IMG/VR virus record: IMGVR_UViG_3300028843_000062
Span: 1 to 39,330 of that record
Reading direction: 5' to 3' (one strand)
Origin: a virus
DNA: 39,330 nucleotides
The translations under genes were made by a program, and so were the position numbers. The notes under the pieces are model-generated. The model made no database searches. It had not been told where the DNA came from and saw nothing but the letters and a program-made list of their open reading frames with translations. Numbering within the stretch: position 1 is the first letter of the stretch; every line of letters starts with the position of its first letter. Positions 14,189 through 22,136 of this stretch are shown in pieces.

Positions 14189-14818
14189 CATCTCACGATA
14201 AGCAGTATCTAGTAAATTATACAGCTGGGTACTGCTTACGTCACTACCAGCCTCTAGACTAATCTCCATCAACCGGTCGTTATCTTCGACCCCACCCCAT
14301 AACTTTGCATACAACCCTTCGGCATACCCGCGGTCCTGACGGAATCGATTAAGTACATTCTTACAGCAATACAACCGATACAGTTCATCACCACTTAACC
14401 CACTCAACCCACACAAGCCAATGAAATTGCCGAGTGCAAAGTGCTCGTGAGTCATTAACCCTTGAGCTAGCATAATAAAATCAGGTGTAGGCACGTCGTC
14501 TAATAAACCACACATCTCCACAATCGTCTCATGCATATCACTACTTAGTTCTGCTAGCGACCCATAATAAGTATCGCTTAACGCGCTAGCAAGAGCAAAG
14601 TGCCATATATCCACAAGTTCCATACCTATAGCGGCCCAATTAGGTTCATCGCACTGTTTCCACCACTTCCAACCGTGCCACTCTAGTAACTCAGCGCATT
14701 CCATGGATACAGCAAGCGCATAGTTATGCTTCTGATCTTGCCACCCCTCACCAGAAATACGAATCTCTAGCGCCTCTTGCTGCTCTAGCATGTCAAGTAT
14801 TTGTTTCTGTGTAAGCAT
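14180..14818 (-). CDS. Dimeric all-alpha dUTPase/dCTPase-like nucleotidohydrolase
   Basis: A 212-residue protein. The start at 14818 follows GGAG correctly; a longer reading would start within the upstream terminator. It has the motif pattern of the MazG-related dimeric dUTPases: E40xxE43 in SMECAELLEWHGW and E67xxD70 in GMELVDIWHF, which bind the magnesium ions. These enzymes hydrolyse dUTP, and in T4-type relatives also dCTP, to monophosphates, supplying dUMP/dCMP. This fits with the thymidylate-synthase-fold enzyme and dCMP deaminase encoded at 21339-22802. It is separated from the gene upstream by a terminator. Confidence 0.85.
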   Translation of the reverse strand: MLTQKQILDMLEQQEALEIRISGEGWQDQKHNYALAVSMECAELLEWHGWKWWKQCDEPNWAAIGMELVDIWHFALASALSDTYYGSLAELSSDMHETIVEMCGLLDDVPTPDFIMLAQGLMTHEHFALGNFIGLCGLSGLSGDELYRLYCCKNVLNRFRQDRGYAEGLYAKLWGGVEDNDRLMEISLEAGSDVSSTQLYNLLDTAYREMLH

Positions 14819-14832
14819 TGTATTCTCCAGAT

Positions 14833-14871
14833 AAAAAAAACCCCACCACGCATGCATCACGCGCAGTAGGG
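14833..14871 (-). terminator. Intrinsic terminator between copy B gene and dUTPase
   Basis: On the minus strand a long stem (14841-14871, about 14 pairs including G-U pairs) is followed by eight T's (14833-14840). It ends most transcription from the 175-residue gene, so dUTPase would be expressed by read-through. Confidence 0.8.
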
Positions 14872-14881
14872 CTAGAGTAGG

Positions 14882-15409
14882 CTAAGCAGCTTCGTCTTCG
14901 TCCAAAGCAATATATGCCTCAAGTGCTGCACTCATCACCACAGGGTCAGCAGCTAGCAGCGCCTCGGCACTTTCAAAGGCCAGCTCAGAAACAGGAAAGG
15001 CTTCAACCACTCCACGTGCAGCTTCTAGTTCATCTAGCTTAGCCTGAATATCACCAGGCAGCACGTCCCCATTAGATACTGCATCGAGCAGCGCTTCTTT
15101 ACCTTTCTTAAAGTCACGTTGCTGTTTAGTCCACAAAGAGGTGCCAGCTTTGCACATGGTATTCAGTCCAGAAGCTGAATTAGCTTTGCGACCGAATTCA
15201 ACGAACTCGACAGGTAACCACTTCTTGAAGTAATAGTCAAGCACACCTACTACATCACCGTTCTCGCCACGTACTACGCTTGTAGCAGAACCACCAGCGC
15301 CCTTAGCAGAGCACAGTTCGGTAACTTGCTCCATAATAGTTGAAACTTTCTTTCCTTCGTTTGCAGCCAGGAAGGCATGCAACTCTAGGAATGCTTTTTT
15401 TACAGTCAT
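14882..15409 (-). CDS. Unknown phage protein, copy B of a paralogous pair
   Basis: A 175-residue protein starting MTVKKAFLELHAFLAANEGK, with GGAG six bases before the ATG at 15409. It shares GLNTMCKAGTSLWTKQQRDF and the following KKGKEALLDAV segment with the plus-strand gene at 12128, but has an extra acidic, Ala-rich C-terminus (ALEAYIALDEDEAA). The two copies face each other across the SprT/dUTPase genes. Strong translation signals and its own upstream region suggest an abundant early protein. Function unknown. Confidence 0.75.
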   Translation of the reverse strand: MTVKKAFLELHAFLAANEGKKVSTIMEQVTELCSAKGAGGSATSVVRGENGDVVGVLDYYFKKWLPVEFVEFGRKANSASGLNTMCKAGTSLWTKQQRDFKKGKEALLDAVSNGDVLPGDIQAKLDELEAARGVVEAFPVSELAFESAEALLAADPVVMSAALEAYIALDEDEAA

Positions 15410-15556
15410 ATTGTTCTCCATAGACATCTACTAAAGCAAAATGCTCAAGCAGACAGTTATAGTACCACAACTAAAAACAAAAGTATATAATTATTTTGGT
15501 ATAAAAAACTCAACCATTATTCCAAAATAATATTTTACAAAATTAAAAAAGTGTGC

Positions 15557-15580
15557 TATACGCGCCCACGCGCGCGTATA
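15557..15580 (-). terminator. GC-rich stem-loop, possible leftward terminator
   Basis: TATACGCGC (15557-15565) and GCGCGTATA (15572-15580) form a perfect 9-bp stem with loop CCACGC. On the minus strand the stem is followed by six T's after a short gap (GCACACTTTTTT). No minus-strand gene lies upstream, so it would block antisense or wandering transcripts, or act as an operator. Confidence 0.45.
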
Positions 15581-15617
15581 TATAATAGGCGCCCTCCCCC
15601 AACACAACACAACAGTA

Positions 15618-15684
15618 TATTCACCACACGAATAGTGATTATTCATATAAATGATTTTACAATTCGTAAATAGTAGCCTATAAT
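15618..15684 (+). promoter_or_regulatory. Composite element copy 3 with strong promoter for the replication operon
   Basis: The dyad TATTCACCACACGAATA (15618-15634) is followed after 20 bp by TTTTAC (15655-15660). Shifted by one base, TTTACA (15656-15661) gives a 17-bp spacer to a perfect TATAAT (15679-15684). The transcript would start near 15691, just before the gene at 15707. It shares the TATAAATGATT segment with copy 1. Confidence 0.75.
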
Positions 15685-15706
15685 AACGCACCAAAGAGGA
15701 AAAACA

Positions 15707-16075
15707 ATGAGACAGAATCCTAGAGTAATACGAACAAGCGCCATCCGTGCCTTACTAAGTGAGCCGCTATTAAACTTAATACTATGGAGAGTAGACCAGG
15801 GCACCAAGCTCAATACAGCAGTAAAGCTGACGGCCCCACACGTCTCCTCAGTTACAGCTATCAAATTAGTTCATGCATACAGGGAGCTACAAGAGGCACT
15901 AGACCGCGAAGATATATTATTAGCTAGCACTATAAGAGACTCGCTATTCCCTGCCTGGGTGCAACAAGATACACCGCAACCCAAGGCTGCAGTATATTAT
16001 GGCCGCTTCCCCTATGGATACTGGCTTGACGACTACGACTATGACCAGGAGATAACTAATAATGACAATAGCTAA
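15707..16075 (+). CDS. Unknown early protein preceding the primase-helicase
   Basis: A 122-residue protein (MRQNPRVIRTSAIRALLSEP) with AGAGG before the ATG, first in the replication operon. The N-terminal two-thirds are helical and basic (LNTAVKLTAPHVSSVTAIKL suggests a winged or helix-turn-helix-like fold). The C-terminus is acidic and Tyr-rich (YGYWLDDYDYDQE). It overlaps the primase-helicase by 14 bases, so the two are coupled. It may be an autoregulator or a helicase loader; neither can be shown from the sequence. Confidence 0.6.
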   Translation: MRQNPRVIRTSAIRALLSEPLLNLILWRVDQGTKLNTAVKLTAPHVSSVTAIKLVHAYRELQEALDREDILLASTIRDSLFPAWVQQDTPQPKAAVYYGRFPYGYWLDDYDYDQEITNNDNS

Positions 16076-18308
16076 CACCCTACCCTTTATTGAGTTAGGT
16101 TGGCACACTATCCCACTCAGTGGTGAACTCAAGCGCCTTCCTAATGGCAAGAAGACCATACCGATATTTGGGAAGGACTGGCTGCAACGAGCTCTGACCG
16201 TAAAGAATGCTACGCCTACACCATTAGGTGGTGCGATTACAGGAAAAGAGTCTGGTATAATAGCAATAGACTGTGATAACACCATAACGTACAATATGTT
16301 TAAGGCACTAGACCCGACATACACCTTCCACTTTATATCTAAAGGCAAGCAGGACTCCGAAGGCAACATACAGGCTTGCGGCACTATAGTTTATCAGTAT
16401 GTGGACGAGCTGCATGACAGCTTTAAGATAACGTCGAACTCACTAGCTCTTGACTTTCTGTCTAACGGTAGAATGACATACCTGCCCACTCAAGACAACA
16501 CAACCAAGGAACCGCTACACGACATACCTGAACTAAAGCCACCGCCACCTGAAATTACAGCTCTACTGCGCTCTATAAACGCACCGCCCGCACTCAAGCA
16601 ACACACCAGCTCTGTCTCACTTCATAAGTTCAACTTAGCTCCGCAAGTAGAGATGTTCACACACACAGGTAAAGTCACCAAGGCTCTATTTAGGCTACTA
16701 ACGCCTAAATCCTTTAGGTCACAGGAAGAGTACAAGACTAAGGGCTACTTGCATCCCAATGATATAGCAGAAGGTGATGGCAGTACATATCTATCTAAAG
16801 TGAGTGCTATACTAGGAGCTGATGTTAGTGTAGATGTCACACTATATTGCGAAGCTATGGTAGAAATCAACAATTGCTTTACATACCCCATGCCACAGTC
16901 TAGACTACACTCTACAGTAATAGAGCCAATGTGTGAAGGCAGGGCTACAGTTAGTTCAGGAGAACCGATCTGGCAAGAAGACCCTGACTGGAATAAGAGT
17001 GTCATGACCTTCCTAACTAAATACAATACAGTAGTTCATGTCTTCTATGACTACAACCGTAGACAATACTATGTAATAGATCTAGCAGAAGAAAGAATAC
17101 AACACTTTGGTGTAGTGCAGCATCTAGTAAACCACATAGATTCTATCTGTATAGAATCCATGCCTACTAAAGAATTGAAGGCAGCTATGCCGACAGTTAC
17201 AGCCTCAGCCTCACCAGAGAAGCTCTTTGGTTTCTATGAAGAAGACTCTCGAGAACACTTCAACACATTTATAAGTTCAACCCCTTACAAGATCTTTAAG
17301 ACCCCTAGCGACTACGATGCGTATAAGCCACCTGAAATAACCCTGAAGTTCCTAGAGACCTTAGTGCCTGACCCTCACATGAGACTATACCTATTAGGTT
17401 TCTTACGCCGTAAGCTTGACACATTTGACTATTCACCTGTCGTACTCTTCTTCTTGGGCGTCCCAGGCTCAGGTAAGGACACCTTAGTTAGCCTGATAGA
17501 AACTATAATAGGTGAGTCTAGTATAGAGCGGCCGAGTGCTAAGATGTTCTTGGAAAAGAATAACGCCTGGATGTTAGATAAACTATTCATACAACTAGAT
17601 GAGTACGGGGATCAACTAACGACGTATACAGAAAAAAGAGAGGCACTGGGCCTGTTGAAGCAGTATACTGGTAAGCCCAGGATATCCATAAGAGTTATGC
17701 GAGAGGACGTGTATTCGTATGACCACAAGGTTACCTTTATAATGACGGCTAACCAGAACCCACTGATGCTTGAGGCTGACGACCGCAGGATTGCTCTATT
17801 CGATTGTCCTAATACATTAACTGATGCAGACTGGATATACGCGGCTGGAGGTATAGAATCTGTTATACGTAGGCTACATGAAGAGGCATGCGACTTTTGT
17901 TACTACTTAGCTACTGAGGTAACTAACCTAGATTCGTCAGCGTACACCTCACCCCCTAAGACAGCCAATAAGGAAGAACTAGTTGCTAGGTCTATGCCTA
18001 TAGCTAAGCGGATAGCCTATCTGATACAGACTAAGAACTGGAAAGCCTTCAAGACTATGTGCGAGTTGTACGGCCCTGATAGCATACTAGATAAAGCCAA
18101 GAGTAACACTATAGCAGAATTAGACCTAGTTGATATGTATGAGGAACTCAAGGGTACTGGTGATCCACGATCGCAACAGACCGTAAGGAATGCCATGAAA
18201 GAAGCCGATATATCCGTTACTCGTACTACTCTATCTGGTAACAGACATGGGTTTAAGTATATAATACCTGACCTATATAAGGTTAATCATGTACAAACGG
18301 AGATATAA
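16062..18308 (+). CDS. Primase-polymerase/SF3 helicase fusion
   Basis: A 748-residue replication protein. The N-terminal prim-pol domain has the AEP metal motif IAIDCDN (Asp70, Asp72), YTFHFISKG around residue 90, and the later acidic residue in LALDFLSNGRMTYLP (Asp131). The C-terminal helicase has Walker A GVPGSGKDT (466-474), Walker B FIQLDEYG (Asp513), sensor FIMTANQN and an arginine motif DDRRI, all typical of superfamily 3 (DUF5906-type). It would prime and unwind DNA at the origin. AGGAG lies ten bases upstream of the start. Fusion of both activities is common in phages and plasmids. Confidence 0.9.
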   Translation: MTIANTLPFIELGWHTIPLSGELKRLPNGKKTIPIFGKDWLQRALTVKNATPTPLGGAITGKESGIIAIDCDNTITYNMFKALDPTYTFHFISKGKQDSEGNIQACGTIVYQYVDELHDSFKITSNSLALDFLSNGRMTYLPTQDNTTKEPLHDIPELKPPPPEITALLRSINAPPALKQHTSSVSLHKFNLAPQVEMFTHTGKVTKALFRLLTPKSFRSQEEYKTKGYLHPNDIAEGDGSTYLSKVSAILGADVSVDVTLYCEAMVEINNCFTYPMPQSRLHSTVIEPMCEGRATVSSGEPIWQEDPDWNKSVMTFLTKYNTVVHVFYDYNRRQYYVIDLAEERIQHFGVVQHLVNHIDSICIESMPTKELKAAMPTVTASASPEKLFGFYEEDSREHFNTFISSTPYKIFKTPSDYDAYKPPEITLKFLETLVPDPHMRLYLLGFLRRKLDTFDYSPVVLFFLGVPGSGKDTLVSLIETIIGESSIERPSAKMFLEKNNAWMLDKLFIQLDEYGDQLTTYTEKREALGLLKQYTGKPRISIRVMREDVYSYDHKVTFIMTANQNPLMLEADDRRIALFDCPNTLTDADWIYAAGGIESVIRRLHEEACDFCYYLATEVTNLDSSAYTSPPKTANKEELVARSMPIAKRIAYLIQTKNWKAFKTMCELYGPDSILDKAKSNTIAELDLVDMYEELKGTGDPRSQQTVRNAMKEADISVTRTTLSGNRHGFKYIIPDLYKVNHVQTEI

Positions 18309-18463
18309 TGTTAATATGCACTTGTTGTAATAGAGAATGCACCTCACACGAAGTGGACGAGGGTGGCATAGAAGAATTCTGGGGAGCCCCAGTTTGGCAC
18401 GCTCAAATAACTGACGTGTCTGATTGTTGTAATGAAGAGGTAGAAGAAGATGGTACAGAGTAA
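18308..18463 (+). CDS. 51-residue Cys-rich acidic protein
   Basis: Starts in a TAATG overlap with the helicase stop. The sequence begins MLICTCCNRECTSHEVDEGG and later has SDCCNEEVEEDGTE. Cysteines in CxCC and CC pairs with a His between them suggest a small zinc-binding knuckle. It lies among replication genes; the function is unknown. Confidence 0.6.
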   Translation: MLICTCCNRECTSHEVDEGGIEEFWGAPVWHAQITDVSDCCNEEVEEDGTE

Positions 18464-18629
18464 CAGCCAAGTAATAGCCTTATCAGCTATAGTAGCACAC
18501 TATGCTAACTCTATAGAGTTATCTGAAGGTACTACGTTAGTTAGTCACGATGCTGTGATAGATCCTGTGGCAGATAAAGTCTTATTGACTATCGTTATAG
18601 ACGCACCAGAAGAAGTTACTGGTACATAA
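18450..18629 (+). CDS. 59-residue unknown protein
   Basis: The ATG at 18450 lies 14 bases inside the preceding gene and follows a purine-rich GAGGTAGAAG site. The product (MVQSNSQVIALSAIVAHYAN, ending APEEVTGT) has one amphipathic helix and a beta-like segment (KVLLTIVIDAP). It is the last gene before the SSB promoter. No family recognised. Confidence 0.55.
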   Translation: MVQSNSQVIALSAIVAHYANSIELSEGTTLVSHDAVIDPVADKVLLTIVIDAPEEVTGT

Positions 18630-18670
18630 CTTTTAGTTATATTAAATATCACACTTAGGTCAAATGGTTA

Positions 18671-18700
18671 TTGTATTTTTGGATTTAGGTGTGGTATAAT
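18671..18700 (+). promoter_or_regulatory. Extended -10 promoter for SSB
   Basis: TTGTAT (18671-18676) and a perfect TATAAT (18695-18700) preceded by TGG are 18 bp apart. Transcription would begin near 18707, at the first base of the stem-loop that follows. Confidence 0.75.
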
Positions 18701-18706
18701 ATCTCT

Positions 18707-18726
18707 ACAGTGTGAAAATACACTGT
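18707..18726 (+). promoter_or_regulatory. 5' leader stem-loop of the SSB transcript
   Basis: ACAGTGT (18707-18713) and ACACTGT (18720-18726) pair perfectly around GAAAAT. The stem begins at the predicted transcription start. This would stabilise an abundant mRNA, as expected for an SSB needed in quantity. Confidence 0.6.
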
Positions 18727-18753
18727 TCAACTTAACTGATTAGGAACTGAAAA

Positions 18754-19374
18754 ATGACCAACCAAAGAATAGATTCACCAGTAGGAAACCTTGAGTGGGT
18801 CTTCATAGACGGCGAAGGTAAGGCCGACTTGCAAGGAAACATGAAGTACAGTGTCAACCTTGTATTAACCGAAGAAGATGGCGAGCAGTTCAAAGCTGTT
18901 GTAAACCAATTCTGGGAAGACAACAAACCCAAGGGAGCTAAAGCAGCTAAGTCTCTAGGCCTCTACCCGCATAAGACTAAAGATGAAGCCGCTTCGAAAG
19001 AAGCAGGTGAGAACATCTACGCTGAAACGGGTAAGCTGATTGTTACATTCAAGACTGGTACTACCTACCAGAGCGGCGACCAGAAGATCATCAAAATCTT
19101 TAACTCTAAAGGCAATGAAGTTAGCTTGATGGGAAAGAAGATTGGTAATGGCTCTAGGGGTCGTGTGAGTGGCATCATGGCCATATACAACATTAATAAG
19201 GCAACAAGTGGTGTTACCTTTTACTTAGATGCGATTCAGTTGTCTAAGTTTGTTGAGTTCACAGGTGGTACTGACTTTGGTGCTATCGATGATGATGGCG
19301 AAGGCTTTGAAGGTGTGCCAGGTGAAATGCCTGGTGCTATTGAAGACGAGCAACAAGATCGCCCACGCCTTTAA
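18754..19374 (+). CDS. Single-stranded DNA-binding protein (DUF2815/Enc34-like)
   Basis: A 206-residue protein starting MTNQRIDSPVGNLEWVFIDG. A beta-rich OB-like core includes GNMKYSVNLVLTEEDGEQF, the QFWEDNKPKGAK region, GKLIVTFKTGTTY and RGRVSGIMAIYNINKATSGV. A strongly acidic C-terminal tail (AIDDDGEGFEG to IEDEQQD) would contact polymerase and helicase, as in phage SSBs. Its layout fits the DUF2815 SSB family. It has its own promoter and leader hairpin and ends in a terminator, so it is expressed as a nearly separate unit just before the polymerase. Confidence 0.8.
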   Translation: MTNQRIDSPVGNLEWVFIDGEGKADLQGNMKYSVNLVLTEEDGEQFKAVVNQFWEDNKPKGAKAAKSLGLYPHKTKDEAASKEAGENIYAETGKLIVTFKTGTTYQSGDQKIIKIFNSKGNEVSLMGKKIGNGSRGRVSGIMAIYNINKATSGVTFYLDAIQLSKFVEFTGGTDFGAIDDDGEGFEGVPGEMPGAIEDEQQDRPRL

Positions 19375-19386
19375 CAGCCAGGAGAC

Positions 19387-19417
19387 GCCTCGCAGCTAAT
19401 AACTGCGGGGCTTTTTT
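19387..19417 (+). terminator. Intrinsic terminator overlapping the polymerase ribosome site
   Basis: GCCTCGCAG (19387-19395), loop CTAATAA, CTGCGGGGC (19403-19411), then six T's that end directly at the polymerase ATG (19418). All nine stem positions pair, one as G-U. The only Shine-Dalgarno-like bases for the polymerase (GGGG, 19407-19410) are inside the 3' arm. Confidence 0.85.
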
Positions 19418-21067
19418 ATGCAATACAAACTAATAAAATTAGATGAGTTATTTGACCACATCGATCAGACACAGGCACTAGCCTTTGACACTGAGACTGA
19501 TGGTAAGTATGGAAAGATATGCCTAGCTCAGTTCTATCAGAGACACTGGACTGAGGTTCTGATGATCCACAATCCTGAGCCTATTCATTTAATGGCTACC
19601 CTTATACACGTAGACAGTTCTATTGTTATGCAGAATGCTAGCTACGATATATCTACAATACAGAGACAGACAGGCTCTAGGTTTATACCTAAGAAGTTTG
19701 ACGACACACTGCTCTTAGCTAGGGTACACTGGCCTTCACTAGATAATTACTCATTAGATAACCTATTAGCTAAGGCTCTTGGGTTTGATCCATACAGAGA
19801 GTTAGGTATAGATAAGAAAACCATGCAGAAAGCTAAGTGGACTGTACCTGTCATACCTCCTAAACAACTAGAGTATGCGGCTATTGATGTATGGTATCTA
19901 CTAGACCTGTATGAAAGTATTAAGGATGCTACTCTATCCTTTAGTTATCAGTTAGACATGGCTTCTCTGAGAGAGGCTCTAGACTGGCAGAATAATGGAA
20001 TGGTCGTTGATAAAGACGCTTTACAAGAGATGTATAGTAAGAACCTAGCAAGGCTTGCGGTCATGAATATGCCTATTAATGTTAACTCATACCAACAAGT
20101 CAGGCCATACATTGGCTCTGAAATGTCAGATGGTATGGGGTTAGCAACCTTAGAGCTAAAAGGTAATGTGCAAGCTGCTGAAGTAAGAGAGGCCAGGAAG
20201 CTGCTTAAACAGAACTCTTTCTTAAATAAGTTCGACACCCAAGAGGGTAAAATCTACGGCATCTTCGGTCCTTACGCTAGATCAGGCAGGTATACGTGTT
20301 CAACACAGAACCTGCAGCAACTACCTAGAGCAACTAAAGGTTTATTTAGGTGTGAGCATGATCGATATATGTTATACTCTGACTTCTCTCAACTAGAATT
20401 ACGGTCTATCACCGCTATTACTGGTGACCAAAGAATGGTTGATACATACAGAGAAGGTGGTGACATACATAACTTAGTTAGGGATATGCTTGGTATCAGC
20501 AGACAGATTGCTAAGACTATCAACTTCAACGGCTTATACGGTGGCGGAGCTGGTATGATGAGAGGCATCCTGATTAAAGAAGCAGGCCTGCTAATGACTC
20601 ATGATGCGGTAGCCAAGGAACTAAGGAAGTGGAAGAACCTCTTTAGAGGTGTAGCAGCTTGGCAAGCAAGAGGCATCAGAGACTTCAATGCTGGCCGATT
20701 AGGCGTCACTGCTTGTGGTAGGCAGTACCGTGGTCGCATGATGACTGACCAACTCAATATCGAGAACCAGGGTACTGGTGCTGAGGTAGCTAAGTTAGCT
20801 ATGCACTATATGTATCCTGACCTGCTGGCTAATGACTGCCGGCTACAGAATTTCGTCCACGACTCTTATATTGTAGACTCACCTAACGATGAAGAGATTA
20901 TCTGTATAGTCTCACAACGTATGGCTGAAGCAATGCAAGAGGCTTGGTTTGAAGTAAGCCAGCAACTGTTAGTTAAAGATCTTCCTATGCCTGTATCTAT
21001 CTATGGTGGTTACAATTGGCATGATATAGAAGCTGGCTCTTATTCATATAAGTACGAGGTTAACTGA
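19418..21067 (+). CDS. Family A DNA polymerase with 3'-5' exonuclease
   Basis: A compact 549-residue replicative polymerase. The proofreading domain has Exo I DTETDG (Asp24, Glu26), Exo II NASYD (Asn73, Asp77) and Exo III YAAID (Tyr153, Asp157). The polymerase domain has motif A YSDFSQLELR (Asp322), motif B from Arg362 to Tyr374 (RQIAKTINFNGLYG, Phe370 in the position governing dideoxy discrimination), and motif C VHDSY (Asp482). Motif C has Ser where Pol I enzymes have the second acidic residue (HDE). No 5'-nuclease domain is present. It is shorter than T7 polymerase (about 700 residues), chiefly in the thumb and linker. Expression is limited by the terminator in front. Confidence 0.93.
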   Translation: MQYKLIKLDELFDHIDQTQALAFDTETDGKYGKICLAQFYQRHWTEVLMIHNPEPIHLMATLIHVDSSIVMQNASYDISTIQRQTGSRFIPKKFDDTLLLARVHWPSLDNYSLDNLLAKALGFDPYRELGIDKKTMQKAKWTVPVIPPKQLEYAAIDVWYLLDLYESIKDATLSFSYQLDMASLREALDWQNNGMVVDKDALQEMYSKNLARLAVMNMPINVNSYQQVRPYIGSEMSDGMGLATLELKGNVQAAEVREARKLLKQNSFLNKFDTQEGKIYGIFGPYARSGRYTCSTQNLQQLPRATKGLFRCEHDRYMLYSDFSQLELRSITAITGDQRMVDTYREGGDIHNLVRDMLGISRQIAKTINFNGLYGGGAGMMRGILIKEAGLLMTHDAVAKELRKWKNLFRGVAAWQARGIRDFNAGRLGVTACGRQYRGRMMTDQLNIENQGTGAEVAKLAMHYMYPDLLANDCRLQNFVHDSYIVDSPNDEEIICIVSQRMAEAMQEAWFEVSQQLLVKDLPMPVSIYGGYNWHDIEAGSYSYKYEVN

Positions 21068-21339
21068 TGAAGACTATAGGCGTACACTACTTAGGTAGTT
21101 TAATGAGTTACACATTTATGTGTGACGACAATGATGTAGCAGAAGGACAGTTCTACATTGTTAAAACTAACGGGCAATTCAGTGTAGTAAAGGTTGATGA
21201 GGTCCATGAAAAACCACAACTGAAAGGCCCATACACATACACTTGGGTCGTACAAAGAATTGATGATACTAGGTACAAAGAACTGTGCTTAGCCGATCAT
21301 ACTGACGAAAATCCACCAATAGCTAATGGGAGGTTATAA
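21067..21339 (+). CDS. Unknown 90-residue protein
   Basis: Starts in a TGATG overlap with the polymerase and ends in a TAATG overlap with the next gene. The sequence (MKTIGVHYLGSLMSYTFMCD, then GQFYIVKTNGQFSVVKVDEV) looks like a small beta-barrel. It is tightly coupled to polymerase and nucleotide genes, but no family is recognised. Confidence 0.7.
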   Translation: MKTIGVHYLGSLMSYTFMCDDNDVAEGQFYIVKTNGQFSVVKVDEVHEKPQLKGPYTYTWVVQRIDDTRYKELCLADHTDENPPIANGRL

Positions 21340-22136
21340 TGCCAACAGCATATGAAGAGTCATACTGCAATCTAGTGCGCGACGTACTAGCCGGAGGTGA
21401 TTCTAGACATACTAGGAACGCTCCGACTACTGCTCTGTTTGGTCAAGTGATGACTGTACACGAGCTAGTATGGGGCCAGTTTCCTATTCTAAGCGGTCGC
21501 AAACTGTACTACAAGGGCGTGATGGGTGAGCTCGCAGCTTTCCTTAAAGGCCCGAAAACTATAGCAGACTTCACTAATGAAGGCTGTAACTATTGGGATA
21601 AATGGGGTAATGAAGATGGAACTATCAATGTTGATTATGGTAATTCTTGGCTTGACTATAATGGTGTTAATCAGCTTGAAGCTGTCCTTGATTCTCTCGC
21701 CACTGATCCGACCGGCCGTCGTCATATTATTTCTGGCTGGAGACCTGACAATCTACCTAATCTTAATCTTCCTTGCTGCCATCTCTTATATCAGTGGTAT
21801 GTGAATGACGACCACCTAGAGATGATCTGGTATCAGCGTAGTGTAGACGTTATGATCGGCTTGCCGTCAGACGTTATCTTAGCTGCCTGCTGGAACATCT
21901 TAATGGCGGAGCAGCTTGGGTTACAACCAGGTAAGCTAGTGTTTATGTTAGGTGACACACATATCTATGAGTCGCATGAAGAGCAAGCGTACAACTACTT
22001 GAGTAGTGCATTAGCTACACCGGATGCACCAGTCTCGTACTTTAATGAAGGCTCAATCTACAACTATAACAAAGACTCCATTAGTTTAATGGATTACAAC
22101 CCAAACGACCCAATCAAATTTGAGGTGCATGCATGA
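21339..22136 (+). CDS. Thymidylate-synthase-fold enzyme, probable dCMP (hydroxy)methylase
   Basis: A 265-residue enzyme. It has the paired Arg127-Arg128 (TGRRHIISGW), catalytic Cys147 in LNLPCCHLLYQW, QRSVDVMIGLP with the phosphate-binding Arg167, and GDTHIYESHEEQ near 205-216. All of these belong to the thymidylate synthase superfamily using methylene-tetrahydrofolate. The residue after GLPS is Asp178. True thymidylate synthases have Asn there (E. coli Asn177, GLPFN), which selects dUMP; T4 dCMP hydroxymethylase has Asp179. A dCMP substrate, giving 5-hydroxymethyl- or 5-methyl-dCMP, is therefore more likely than dUMP. It overlaps the next gene by 4 bases. Confidence 0.85.
   Translation: MPTAYEESYCNLVRDVLAGGDSRHTRNAPTTALFGQVMTVHELVWGQFPILSGRKLYYKGVMGELAAFLKGPKTIADFTNEGCNYWDKWGNEDGTINVDYGNSWLDYNGVNQLEAVLDSLATDPTGRRHIISGWRPDNLPNLNLPCCHLLYQWYVNDDHLEMIWYQRSVDVMIGLPSDVILAACWNILMAEQLGLQPGKLVFMLGDTHIYESHEEQAYNYLSSALATPDAPVSYFNEGSIYNYNKDSISLMDYNPNDPIKFEVHA

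Larger units (their letters stand above)
15410..15706. other. Divergent intergenic region
   Basis: This AT-rich gap separates the leftward copy B gene from the rightward replication operon. It holds the GC-rich hairpin at 15557-15580 and composite element copy 3 with its promoter. A leftward promoter must also exist; TTGAGT and TATACT-like boxes occur on the minus strand near 15480-15515, but their spacing is poor, so I do not assign it. Confidence 0.6.
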
